A stretch of 28,240 nucleotides of DNA from an uncultured Lachnospiraceae bacterium (GTDB lineage Bacteria > Bacillota > Clostridia > Lachnospirales > Lachnospiraceae): the NCBI GenBank assembly GCA_934351925.1, contig CAKRJT010000035.1:1-28240 (forward strand), read 5' to 3'. The position numbers and the translations under genes were made by a program. The notes beneath the pieces are model-generated. The model was given only the letters and a program-made list of their open reading frames with translations, was not told where the DNA came from and did no database searches. Shown here one piece after another: positions 17,332-24,955 of this stretch (position 1 is the first letter of the stretch; every line of letters starts with the position of its first letter).

Positions 17332-18354
17332 TTACTGTCCATCTGCCTGCTCTGTTGCGATGGAAGCCTTAATTTTATCGTTAATTCCCTGCTCCTTGAA
17401 TGTCATACACTGAAGGATGGAATTACACACCTCTTTAGCCTTGGCATTTCCGTGTGTCTTTACCACAAGACCGTTAAGACCTATCATCGGTGCTCCGCCA
17501 TATTCCGTGGCATCGAACTTCTTGAGTGTCTTTTTGAGTGCCGGCTTGACAAGCAGTGCGCCAATCTTGCTTCTGAGGCTGGTCATCATGCCCGCCTTGA
17601 TCATGCCAATGAGAGTACTTCCCATACCCTCGTAAAGCTTGAGTATTACATTGCCGACAAAAGCCTCCGTGACGATGACATCGACATCACCCTCAGGTAT
17701 GTCCCTCGCCTCGACGCTTCCGACAAAATTAATCTCCTTACACTCCTTCAAAAGCGGGTATGTATCCTTGACAAGCTGGTTGCCCTTCTCCTCCTCAGCT
17801 CCGATATTGACTATCGCAACCTTAGGATTTTTGATGCCAAGCACATACTCCATATAGATAGAACCCATCTTGGCAAACTGTAAAAGATGTGCAGGTCTCG
17901 CATCCACATTCGCTCCGCAGTCGACTAAGAGTGAAACACCCTTCTTCGTAGGTATAAGCGGTGCAAAAGGTGGTCTGTCAACGCCCTTTATCCTGCCGAC
18001 TATGAGCTGACCGCCAACCAGTATGGCGCCCGAGCTTCCTGCCGATACGAATGCATCTGCCTCTCCCTTCTTCACGAGGTTGAGCGCAACCACAATCGAC
18101 GAGTCCTTCTTGCGGCGGATAGCCATTACAGGCGGTTCTCCTGTCTCGATAATCTCCGTGGCATTAACTATCTGAATAGAATTATCTCTGTATGTATATT
18201 TCTTAAGCTCTTCCGAAACAACATTCTCCTGTCCTACAAGCTTCACCACGATATTCTCATTCTGTGAAACCGCATCGACAACGCCCTTGACAATCTCCGC
18301 CGGAGCATTATCTCCACCCATGGCATCTACAGCAACTATAACTTTTTCCTGCAT
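17332..18354 (-). CDS. plsX: Phosphate acyltransferase PlsX
   Basis: Converts acyl-ACP to acyl-phosphate, the donor used by PlsY in the first step of phospholipid synthesis. The 340-aa protein starts MQEKVIVAVDAMGGDNAP, the family N-terminus. The start at 18354 is 7 nt from GGAG; upstream in-frame ATGs at 18360 and beyond are too close to the site or lack one. A promoter lies 40-70 nt upstream, following the rpmF terminator, so plsX-acpP forms its own unit. I see no recognisable FapR operator. Confidence 0.95.
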   Translation of the reverse strand: MQEKVIVAVDAMGGDNAPAEIVKGVVDAVSQNENIVVKLVGQENVVSEELKKYTYRDNSIQIVNATEIIETGEPPVMAIRRKKDSSIVVALNLVKKGEADAFVSAGSSGAILVGGQLIVGRIKGVDRPPFAPLIPTKKGVSLLVDCGANVDARPAHLLQFAKMGSIYMEYVLGIKNPKVAIVNIGAEEEKGNQLVKDTYPLLKECKEINFVGSVEARDIPEGDVDVIVTEAFVGNVILKLYEGMGSTLIGMIKAGMMTSLRSKIGALLVKPALKKTLKKFDATEYGGAPMIGLNGLVVKTHGNAKAKEVCNSILQCMTFKEQGINDKIKASIATEQADGQ

Positions 18355-18394
18355 AAACATTCTCCTCTTCCAATCCATGACAACCACTTCATAC

Positions 18395-18423
18395 ATAATA
18401 CAAGATTGTTTTTCAGAAATCAA
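18395..18423 (-). promoter_or_regulatory. Sigma-A promoter for plsX-acpP
   Basis: TTGATT (complement of 18418-18423) and TATTAT (complement of 18395-18400) are 17 bp apart on the minus strand. The predicted transcript start is about 35 nt ahead of the plsX ATG. The promoter lies downstream of the rpmF terminator, so it separates ribosomal from lipid gene expression. Confidence 0.6.
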
Positions 18424-18519
18424 TACCCCTTATACAGCATTTTTATTTTTTTAGCTCTATCATATTGTATTCACAGGCCGTTGTCTTTGGGACATTACAA
18501 TTTGAAATGGTAAATCGGC

Positions 18520-18550
18520 AAAAAAAGAAGGACACTTCCAAGTGTCCTTC
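18520..18550 (-). terminator. Intrinsic terminator after rpmF
   Basis: A perfect 11-bp stem (GAAGGACACTT with its complement, loop of two bases) is followed on the minus strand by seven Ts. It lies 29 nt after the rpmF stop codon. Confidence 0.92.
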
Positions 18551-18578
18551 CCTAAATTATTGCATTATAAGCTTTCAA

Positions 18579-18761
18579 TTATTCAGCAACAGAGATAACT
18601 TCCTTCTTATTGTAAGAACCACAGTTCTTGCAAACTCTGTGAGGCATCATTAACTCACCGCACTTGCTGCACTTTACTAAGTTAGGAGCGCTCATCTTCC
18701 AGTTCGCTCTTCTCTTATCTCTTCTAGCCTTAGAAGACTTATTCTTTGGACAAATTGACAT
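18579..18761 (-). CDS. rpmF: 50S ribosomal protein L32
   Basis: A 60-aa basic large-subunit protein starting MSICPKNKSSKARRDKRRAN. It has a zinc-ribbon pattern of two CxxC pairs (CSKCG and CKNCG), the zinc-containing form. A near-perfect binding site, AAGGAGGTG, lies 6 nt before the ATG. It follows the YceD-family gene by 26 nt, a conserved pairing. Confidence 0.97.
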   Translation of the reverse strand: MSICPKNKSSKARRDKRRANWKMSAPNLVKCSKCGELMMPHRVCKNCGSYNKKEVISVAE

Positions 18762-18787
18762 CTGTTACACCTCCTTACAAAGCAGTT

Positions 18788-19312
18788 CTATTGGTTAAAC
18801 TGTTGAAATATATCGCGTATCTTGGACATCCTCGGGTCTAAGACCTGCCTGTCACATTCACACGAGCCATGATTAAGATTCATGCCGCATACGTTACAGA
18901 TTCCCTTGCAGTCTGTTTTACACAGAACCTTCATCGGAAAATTCTCTAAAATCTCACTATATGCATACTTCTCGACATCGAACTGCGTGCCCTCTATAAA
19001 AGGCATGTCCTCCAACATCTCATCTGCATCCGGTGACTCTTCACCAAAGTTAAGTTCTCTGGTGGACTCTACCGATATCTGCCAAGGAACATCCGTTAAG
19101 CACCTGTCGCATGGAATATTGAGAACCACATCAAGCTGTGAAGTAACCTCAATCTTCTTCCCGCCAACATTGGTAAAGACAAGCTCTATATCCTGTTTCT
19201 TTACAAACGCAAATTCACCAAGCTTCGAGACAAAGCTCTCAGCTTCAATAGGTGCTGCAAGTCTCTTAACTTCTCCTTCGTGAGAAAGAACTCCGTACAA
19301 ATCAATCAGCAT
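18788..19312 (-). CDS. yceD: YceD/DUF177 family protein (23S rRNA accumulation factor family)
   Basis: A 174-aa protein of the DUF177 family, which is usually encoded next to rpmF and in other bacteria is tied to 23S rRNA accumulation. CDRCL sits in the middle and a C-terminal cysteine cluster (CKTDCKGICNVCG, then CEC) may hold zinc. It has its own consensus promoter and a GAAGAGG site 5 nt before the ATG. The role comes from family and context; the biochemical activity is unknown to me. Confidence 0.88.
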   Translation of the reverse strand: MLIDLYGVLSHEGEVKRLAAPIEAESFVSKLGEFAFVKKQDIELVFTNVGGKKIEVTSQLDVVLNIPCDRCLTDVPWQISVESTRELNFGEESPDADEMLEDMPFIEGTQFDVEKYAYSEILENFPMKVLCKTDCKGICNVCGMNLNHGSCECDRQVLDPRMSKIRDIFQQFNQ

Positions 19313-19343
19313 AAAAACCTCTTCTTTTAATCACACGCAGACT

Positions 19344-19372
19344 ATTATATCCACTGTGGGCAGATTTGTCAA
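19344..19372 (-). promoter_or_regulatory. Perfect-consensus sigma-A promoter for yceD-rpmF
   Basis: TTGACA (complement of 19367-19372) and TATAAT (complement of 19344-19349) are separated by exactly 17 bp on the minus strand. Both hexamers match the consensus at all six positions. The leader is only about 25 nt. This suits strong constitutive expression of a ribosomal protein unit. Confidence 0.85.
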
Positions 19373-19445
19373 CTACTTTTTATTGACATTTTGTAACTCT
19401 TAAAAATACAAGTCACGCTTCGTCATACATATAGGAAATGTCAGC

Positions 19446-20639
19446 TTACTTTACTAATTCTAATGTCTCCTGAGCAATCTTGAGCTCCTCGTTAGTAGGG
19501 ATAACCATAACCTTGACCTTTGAATCCGGAGTAGATATAACTACCTCCTCACCTCTCTTGTCATTAGCCGCATCGTCAATCTTAATTCCGAGGAATGTAA
19601 GAGCGCTGCAGATATCCTTTCTTGTTCTCTTATCGTTCTCACCTACACCTGCGGTGAATACGATGGCATCAACGCCGTCCATAGCCGCTGTGTAAGCGCC
19701 GATGTACTTGACTACTCTGTACTTGAATGCCTCAAGAGCTACCTCTGCATTGTGGTTGCCCTCGTCAGCAGCCTTCTGAACATCGCGGAAGTCGCTTGAA
19801 ACACCGCTCATGCCGAGAACGCCGGACTTCTTGTTGAGCATTGTTATCATCTCATTGATATCCTTGCCCTCCTTGTTGGCGATGAACTGGATAACCGAAG
19901 GGTCGATATCACCGCTTCTTGTTCCCATGATAAGTCCCTCAAGCGGAGTGAGACCCATGCTGGTATCCACGCACTTGCCATTTACAACTGCGGAGAGTGA
20001 ACCGCCGTTGCCGAGGTGGCATACGATAACCTTGGAGTTGTCAGGGTCAAGATTGCCGAACTCGATGGCTCTCTTAGATACGAATGCATGGCTTGTGCCG
20101 TGGAAGCCGTACTTACGGATGCCATACTTCTCATAGTACTCATGAGGAATGGCATACATATAAGCCTTCTCAGGCATTGTCTGATGGAACGCCGTATCCC
20201 ATACAGCCACATTAGGAGTTCCCGGCATAGCTGCCTCTGCTGCCTCAATACCAATAAGATTAGCAGGGTTATGTAAAGGTCCAAGGTCAAAGCACTCACG
20301 GATAACAGACTTAACATCATCGTTGACAATTACAGATGTGCAGTACTTCTGTCCTGCGTGAAGTACTCTGTGTCCTACTGCACCGATTTCCTTAACATCT
20401 GAAATCACACCGTGAACAGGGTCAACAAGCATATCAAGAACCAGCTTAACAGCTACGTTGTGGTCAGGCATAGGCTGCTCAACTACCGCACTGTCCTTTC
20501 CTGCCGGCTTATGTGTGAGCTTAGAGCCCTCAATACCGATTCTCTCAACAAGACCCTTGGCAAGGACATCCTGTGTATCCATATCGAATAACTGATATTT
20601 AAGTGATGAGCTTCCACAGTTTAAAACTAAAATCTTCAT
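19446..20639 (-). CDS. ackA: Acetate kinase
   Basis: Makes ATP and acetate from acetyl-phosphate and ADP, the energy-yielding last step of mixed-acid fermentation. The 397-aa length is standard. Family motifs include MKILVLNCGSSSLKYQLF at the start, GHRVLHAG (substrate loop), the HLGNG/GGSLSA region and GVGEND near the C-terminus. A GGAGG with 8-nt spacing sets the start at 20639; in-frame codons upstream belong to the end of pta. It lies 28 nt after pta and is surely co-transcribed. No clear terminator follows. Confidence 0.97.
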   Translation of the reverse strand: MKILVLNCGSSSLKYQLFDMDTQDVLAKGLVERIGIEGSKLTHKPAGKDSAVVEQPMPDHNVAVKLVLDMLVDPVHGVISDVKEIGAVGHRVLHAGQKYCTSVIVNDDVKSVIRECFDLGPLHNPANLIGIEAAEAAMPGTPNVAVWDTAFHQTMPEKAYMYAIPHEYYEKYGIRKYGFHGTSHAFVSKRAIEFGNLDPDNSKVIVCHLGNGGSLSAVVNGKCVDTSMGLTPLEGLIMGTRSGDIDPSVIQFIANKEGKDINEMITMLNKKSGVLGMSGVSSDFRDVQKAADEGNHNAEVALEAFKYRVVKYIGAYTAAMDGVDAIVFTAGVGENDKRTRKDICSALTFLGIKIDDAANDKRGEEVVISTPDSKVKVMVIPTNEELKIAQETLELVK

Positions 20640-20667
20640 TAATAATTCCTCCGAAATAAATATGTAT

Positions 20668-21663
20668 TTACTGCATCTGAGCCTGTACTGCAGTGATTGC
20701 AACGACACCTACGATGTCGCTTGCAGAGCATCCTCTCGAGAGGTCGTTGACAGGCTTGGCGATACCCTGAAGCATAGGACCATAAGCCTCTGCCTTAGCA
20801 AGTCTCTGAACAAGCTTGTAACCGATGTTACCTGCATCAAGGTCAGGGAAGATAAGTACGTTAGCCTGTCCTGCAACGTCGCTGCCCGGAGCCTTAGAAG
20901 CGCCGACTGACGGAACCATGGCTGCGTCTGCCTGAAGCTCTCCATCAAGCTTGAGCTCAGGAGCAAGCTCCTTTGCGATTCTTGTAGCCTCTGCTACCTT
21001 ATCTACATCCGCATGCTTAGCGCTGCCCTTTGATGAGTGGCTGAGCATCGCAACCTTAGGCTCTGCGCCAACTAAGAACTTGAAGCTCTCTGCTGAGGAA
21101 ACAGCGATTACGGCAAGCTCCTCAGGTGTAGGATTCTGGTTGAGTCCGCAGTCACCGAATACGAATGTACCGTTCTCACCATACTCGCAGTTAGGAACGT
21201 CCATTACGAAGAATGCGGAAGCAATCTTTGAACCCGGCTTAGTCTTAACGATCTGAAGAGCAGGTCTTAATGTGTTGGCTGTTGAGTGGCAGGCACCTGA
21301 TACGATACCGTCTGCTGCGCCGCTCTTTAACATCATACATGCATAGAACATATAATCTGTTGTGAGAAGTCTTCTTGCCTCCTCAGGAGTCATGCCCTTA
21401 TTCTTTCTGAGCTCTACCAAAGCATCCACATACTCGTCAAGCTTATCGGAAGTGTTAGGATTGATAACTGTAGCGCCTGATACCTCAAGTCCCTTGCTGT
21501 TAGCCTCAACCTCCTCAGGCGTACCAAGAACTACTACATTAGCGATATCTTCCTTAAGAACTGTCTCAACTGCTTCCCAGGTTCTTCTGTCCATTGACTC
21601 CGGAAGCACGATTGTCTTCTTCACTGCTCTTGCTTTTTTCTTAATTTCATCAATAAATGCCAT
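20668..21663 (-). CDS. pta: Phosphate acetyltransferase
   Basis: Interconverts acetyl-CoA and acetyl-phosphate in the cytoplasm, supplying acetate kinase. The 331-aa product is the short single-domain form of Firmicutes, beginning MAFIDEIKKKARAVKKTIVLPE. SGACHSTANTLRPALQ and the C-terminal GYKLVQRLAKAEAYGPMLQG are typical of the active-site half. An AAAGGAG site and a promoter at 21725-21753 precede it. Confidence 0.96.
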   Translation of the reverse strand: MAFIDEIKKKARAVKKTIVLPESMDRRTWEAVETVLKEDIANVVVLGTPEEVEANSKGLEVSGATVINPNTSDKLDEYVDALVELRKNKGMTPEEARRLLTTDYMFYACMMLKSGAADGIVSGACHSTANTLRPALQIVKTKPGSKIASAFFVMDVPNCEYGENGTFVFGDCGLNQNPTPEELAVIAVSSAESFKFLVGAEPKVAMLSHSSKGSAKHADVDKVAEATRIAKELAPELKLDGELQADAAMVPSVGASKAPGSDVAGQANVLIFPDLDAGNIGYKLVQRLAKAEAYGPMLQGIAKPVNDLSRGCSASDIVGVVAITAVQAQMQ

Positions 21664-21724
21664 AATAAAATGACTCCTTTCAGTATGTAATTCGACTTCA
21701 TCTTAAAAGTCCATTGATAATATC

Positions 21725-21753
21725 ATTATACTCCCTATGTTTATTGTATACAA
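21725..21753 (-). promoter_or_regulatory. Sigma-A promoter for pta-ackA
   Basis: TTGTAT (complement of 21748-21753) and TATAAT (complement of 21725-21730) are 17 bp apart on the minus strand, about 60 nt ahead of the pta start. I see no obvious catabolite (cre) site in the leader. Confidence 0.6.
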
Positions 21754-21818
21754 GAATATTTTTCTAAAATCAAGGAAAAATCCAATATGTTCTAAATTAA
21801 ATACAATTTCGACAATTT

Positions 21819-22691
21819 CTACTGCAATCTCAAGCCCTGCACAAGATATCTAAGATGGAACTGTCTCTCCTTCATAACACAGGTTGACAGCGTGAGCACC
21901 TGGTCATCATCGGAAAACTCCACATCATCATCAAATAACTTGAGTTCACTCTTGAAATCCCTTATATTCTCAAGGTATCTTAACAGTGTTCCCTCGGCTT
22001 CAAAGTCATAATTTAGAAGCTGATGTGCATTTCCGGTCTGGTATGCGGCAAAAATCTTATAGACATACACCATGTCCTCTGTATATATATACACATATTT
22101 ATTGTTATCAAAAAATTCCTGTTCCTCATACAGATGGAGATCCGAGAACATTGTAGTGTCTCGCATATTATGACCGTATATTACAGTCTGTGGATCAGAA
22201 AAATCCTTCGCATTATAATTCTCCGTATAAATACAGCCCGGATATCCCTCGCTTCCATCGACATTGTGCTCAAGATAATATGTATTGTCCGTCGGATGCT
22301 GGAAAACAGGATAGTCAACATGGGTATCCGGTATATAAATCCATGCATATATATCCTCTGATACCTCCTTGTGAAGTTCATCAAAATCGATATATTTTTC
22401 AGGAATTTCTATCCCGTACTTCTCCTCAAGTCTTGCAGCCTCTTCACTGTAACCCAGGGTCTCCTCCTCAGTGGATGTCTCCTCCTCGGTAGTCGTTGTA
22501 ACCGCCTCCGTCTCAGGAGGCAGTGTGGTAGCCTCTGCAAGTTTCTCAAACTCCTTCTGTGCTTTCCACAATCTGTACTGTCCGGCTGCAAGAATTCCGG
22601 CACACACCAGAACCACCACAAGTGCCGCAATACCTGCAATAGTATATATCCTTGCCTTTTTGTCTCCGGAAAAAAAATCTTTTATTTTCAT
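21819..22691 (-). CDS. srtB: Class B sortase (second of two in the locus)
   Basis: A membrane-anchored transpeptidase that cleaves a sorting motif and attaches the protein to the cell wall. It has 290 aa from the chosen start. After a short cytoplasmic tail there is one membrane helix (about residues 15-37). A Thr/Glu-rich stalk (about 55-82) follows, then the sortase barrel. The catalytic triad is His174 in VIYGHNMRD, Cys271 in TLSTC and Arg281 in HLRYLVQ, with the Cys-Arg spacing of 10 seen in SrtB. GGAGG 5 nt before 22691 favours this start. An ATG 15 nt upstream has an AAGGAG of its own, which is buried in a hairpin. It lies 112 nt after the PSTG surface protein, its likely substrate. Confidence 0.9.
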   Translation of the reverse strand: MKIKDFFSGDKKARIYTIAGIAALVVVLVCAGILAAGQYRLWKAQKEFEKLAEATTLPPETEAVTTTTEEETSTEEETLGYSEEAARLEEKYGIEIPEKYIDFDELHKEVSEDIYAWIYIPDTHVDYPVFQHPTDNTYYLEHNVDGSEGYPGCIYTENYNAKDFSDPQTVIYGHNMRDTTMFSDLHLYEEQEFFDNNKYVYIYTEDMVYVYKIFAAYQTGNAHQLLNYDFEAEGTLLRYLENIRDFKSELKLFDDDVEFSDDDQVLTLSTCVMKERQFHLRYLVQGLRLQ

Positions 22692-22712
22692 AATCGCCTC
22701 CGTCATAATCGA

Positions 22713-22749
22713 AAGAACTCCTTACATATAAATATATGCAGGAGTTCTT
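22713..22749 (-). promoter_or_regulatory. Hairpin between the surface-protein gene and sortase
   Basis: On the minus strand AAGAACTCCT pairs perfectly with AGGAGTTCTT, with an inner CATAT/ATATG stem and ATTT loop. The 3' arm contains an AAGGAG that could serve the upstream ATG of the sortase (22706). Little U-tract follows, so attenuation of translation, mRNA processing or partial termination are all possible. Confidence 0.5.
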
Positions 22750-22754
22750 CTTCC

Positions 22755-22772
22755 CCACTCATATGTGAATGG
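22755..22772 (-). promoter_or_regulatory. Small hairpin preceding the sortase leader hairpin
   Basis: CCATTCA and TGAGTGG pair over seven positions (one G-U wobble) around a CATA loop, five bases upstream of the larger hairpin. Together they fill much of the 112-nt spacer. Confidence 0.35.
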
Positions 22773-22803
22773 ATGCCACACGTATTAAAAATGTATTATC
22801 TTA

Positions 22804-23484
22804 TTATTCTGCGATTGCTCTTCTGCGTACGCAAAATGCAGCGCCTGCAGCTGCAACTACTAATACAGCGATGAGAGCAACCGGTGCCTCATATCCTGTG
22901 CTAGGAGCAGCTTCTGTGCGAACGATTGCAACAGGTGAGAAAGATGTGAATGTAGCTGTAACTGAGCCGTCTGCTACATTAGTAACAGCAAGGTTCTCCC
23001 AGATACCCTTCTGTGCATTCCAGTGAAGTACAGCGATTGTATCGCCGGCCTTAACACCAGGTACGTTCATTGTTACATTAACACCAGCGCTGTAGTCGCC
23101 GGCTGGAACTGTGATATCAAATACATTAACAACCTCTGCCTTATCGCCGCAGTATACCTTAGCGATTGCTTCAGCGTTAGCTACGTCTGCCTTAGAAGCA
23201 GCATTTACAGTAACTGCGACCTCTGTTCCGTTAACTGTAATCTTGTTAGCTGTAACGCCCTGAGCCTTGTCTGTAGCAGGTACCTTATATGGATCATTTG
23301 ATGAGCTGTCAGCAGTATTGTTGCCTGCGCTTGGGCTGCCTGTGCCTGAATTGTCACCAGCGCTTGGGCTGCTTGTGCCTGAGTTGTTGCCTGTGCTTGG
23401 GCTGTCAGCAGCGAAAGCTGTAACAGACATAACCATTACTAAACATGCTAAAACAGCAAAAAACTTTAAAAACTTCTTCTTCAT
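22804..23484 (-). CDS. Small secreted surface protein with APSTG-type cell-wall sorting signal
   Basis: I do not recognise a named family. The 226-aa protein has a clear signal peptide (MKKKFLKFFAVLAC onward, likely cut after residue 25 or 26 at AFA/AD). Three 11-residue Ser/Pro/Gly/Asn repeats follow (28-60), then a beta-rich domain of about 120 residues ending in TFTSFSPVAIV, a pattern I associate with Lachnospiraceae surface proteins. The C-terminus is a sorting signal: PSTG at 194-197, a hydrophobic stretch and RRR near the end. The neighbouring sortases are class B, and I recall that the clostridial SrtB enzyme takes (S/P)PxTG-type motifs, so APSTG fits. AAGGAGG about 7 nt upstream and its own promoter suggest high expression. 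Confidence 0.8.
   Translation of the reverse strand: MKKKFLKFFAVLACLVMVMSVTAFAADSPSTGNNSGTSSPSAGDNSGTGSPSAGNNTADSSSNDPYKVPATDKAQGVTANKITVNGTEVAVTVNAASKADVANAEAIAKVYCGDKAEVVNVFDITVPAGDYSAGVNVTMNVPGVKAGDTIAVLHWNAQKGIWENLAVTNVADGSVTATFTSFSPVAIVRTEAAPSTGYEAPVALIAVLVVAAAGAAFCVRRRAIAE
23305..23403 (-). repeat. Three 33-bp in-frame tandem repeats in the surface protein
   Basis: The units encode SPSTGNNSGTS, SPSAGDNSGTG and SPSAGNNTADS directly after the signal peptide. They are diverged at several positions but stay in frame. They form a flexible low-complexity stem rich in Ser, Thr, Asn and Gly, a plausible O-glycosylation substrate and a typical site of copy-number variation between strains. Confidence 0.85.
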
Positions 23485-23520
23485 TGTTAAACCTCCTTAG
23501 ATTAATATACGTGTGGCGGT

Positions 23521-23546
23521 ATATTAAAATATTATAATTTTAATAT
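23521..23546. promoter_or_regulatory. Perfect AT-rich inverted repeat at the surface-protein transcript start
   Basis: ATATTAAAAT and ATTTTAATAT are exact 10-bp complements separated by ATTATA. The element begins about 10 bp downstream of the predicted -10 box and lies in the short leader before the binding site. It could be an operator for a dimeric regulator or a 5' stem that protects the mRNA. Confidence 0.5.
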
Positions 23547-23555
23547 CTTACTATA

Positions 23556-23584
23556 GATATAACACAAATATACTTATTTGACAA
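23556..23584 (-). promoter_or_regulatory. Promoter for the surface-protein gene
   Basis: TTGTCA (complement of 23579-23584, inside the end of the LCP gene) and TATATC (complement of 23556-23561) are 17 bp apart on the minus strand. The -10 box is weaker than the -35. It would let the surface protein be made independently of the sortase-LCP pair upstream. Confidence 0.45.
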
Positions 23585-24938
23585 GCTCATAAAAAATTTC
23601 TATCATCTGAGCTTTTAGAGCTGCCTCGTCTATGTAATACTCCTCAAATTTCTTTCCCATAATAGTCTGTCCCGGAACCGAATATACCTTCATGTCTGAA
23701 ACCGCGTAGCCTATAAGCTCCGATGCAAGATAGGACATCTCATCCACAGAAACGTCAGTGACTACATAATTACTTATTGTCTGGTAAAGTGAAACCGGGA
23801 AAGTCACATCACTCTTCGTCTTTTCGAACACTTTGTTCACAAAGCCACTCAGGAAAGCTTTCTCATTTCCCAATCTTGTTGTCGCTGAATCAAATTGATA
23901 CTGATCTCTATATCGTATGAGATTATATGCCTGATCCCCTGAAAGATGTACCGTACTTCCTGCTGTCCAACCATACTGTGGAAAATCCGAAGGAAGTGTG
24001 ACATCAACTCCGCCCACCGCATCGTTGAGCGTGGTCACAGCGCCTAATCTTATTGACACATAGCCATGTATAGGGAGGTTATAGAGCATCTCCGAGATTG
24101 TCTGTCTGGCACGCTCACAGCTCTGCTTTCCTCCATTGCCGTATCCATGCTGTACGCACACCTGTGCAAGTGTCGTCTTAACATAGTTGCCCGCCCTGTC
24201 ATACATATCTACATCTGTCATGCTGTTTCTGTTCACTGCAAGAACCGACAGTTTCTTATTATGTGGGTTCATCACAAACAGGAATATGGCATCTGACTGT
24301 CCACCCTGCCAATAGTCCGTATTCTCATCAGCTACCGGAACAGTTGTTGTCTGGTCAATTCCAAGGACAAGGAATGTGAGAATATCGCTGTTATAGCGAT
24401 AGATATGTCCATTATAACTCACATCACCAGCCTGATACACATATCCCGAATTATCCGCCTCTGTGCTCACGGTTGTCTCCCCTGATGCCGTGCTCGTGCT
24501 CTGATTTGCAGACTCAGTTGACGATGCTGCCGATGTAGTATCCGTCTCAGATGCTGTGCTCCCGTTTTCCGTTTTGCTTTCATTCTCAGAATCCGAGCTC
24601 TTTCCAGAACTTGTCTCTTCTGCATCAGTGTTGTTATTGTCTGTCCCGTTCGTAAACATATTTCCCATATCCGGTGCCGATGAATTAGCTCCGGAATAAA
24701 GCTTTCGCTTTCCCGATGAACGCATGGCAAAAAATACGCACGCAGCCACAATACATATAACGATAAGACCTATAAGAATACCTATTATAATTCTTACAGG
24801 CAGCGGAAGCTTTTTCCTGTTTTCCTTCTTTTCTTTTCCTGAACCCGTGCTGCGGCCACCGCTTTTAACTGCATCATCACTATTTTTCTTGTTTACATTT
24901 TCGCCGCCAATGTACTCTAAATCATCTTTTTCTTCCAT
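23574..24938 (-). CDS. LCP (LytR-CpsA-Psr) family cell-envelope transferase
   Basis: LCP proteins transfer undecaprenyl-linked glycopolymers to peptidoglycan, or in some Actinobacteria to proteins. The 454-aa product has a charged cytoplasmic tail, one membrane helix (about 47-72), an 85-residue Ser/Thr/Asn/Glu-rich stalk (about 82-165) and the LCP domain (about 185-375). Visible motifs are FLVLGID, SDAIFLFVMNP, AVNRNSM, AVGGVDV and RYRDQYQFDSATTR. Two spots differ from the usual pattern: Asn replaces Asp after NR, and GNEK stands where RQQ is common. An AAGGAGA site precedes the ATG, 17 nt after the first sortase gene. The acceptor is unknown; the adjacent surface protein is a candidate. Confidence 0.88.
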   Translation of the reverse strand: MEEKDDLEYIGGENVNKKNSDDAVKSGGRSTGSGKEKKENRKKLPLPVRIIIGILIGLIVICIVAACVFFAMRSSGKRKLYSGANSSAPDMGNMFTNGTDNNNTDAEETSSGKSSDSENESKTENGSTASETDTTSAASSTESANQSTSTASGETTVSTEADNSGYVYQAGDVSYNGHIYRYNSDILTFLVLGIDQTTTVPVADENTDYWQGGQSDAIFLFVMNPHNKKLSVLAVNRNSMTDVDMYDRAGNYVKTTLAQVCVQHGYGNGGKQSCERARQTISEMLYNLPIHGYVSIRLGAVTTLNDAVGGVDVTLPSDFPQYGWTAGSTVHLSGDQAYNLIRYRDQYQFDSATTRLGNEKAFLSGFVNKVFEKTKSDVTFPVSLYQTISNYVVTDVSVDEMSYLASELIGYAVSDMKVYSVPGQTIMGKKFEEYYIDEAALKAQMIEIFYELVK

Positions 24939-24955
24939 ATATTGTCTCCTTGTAA

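Noticed and set aside
22371..22874. A 167-codon plus-strand frame spanning the end of the surface-protein gene and the sortase
   Set aside because: It runs across the hairpin spacer and two real genes on the other strand and has no motif or start signal.
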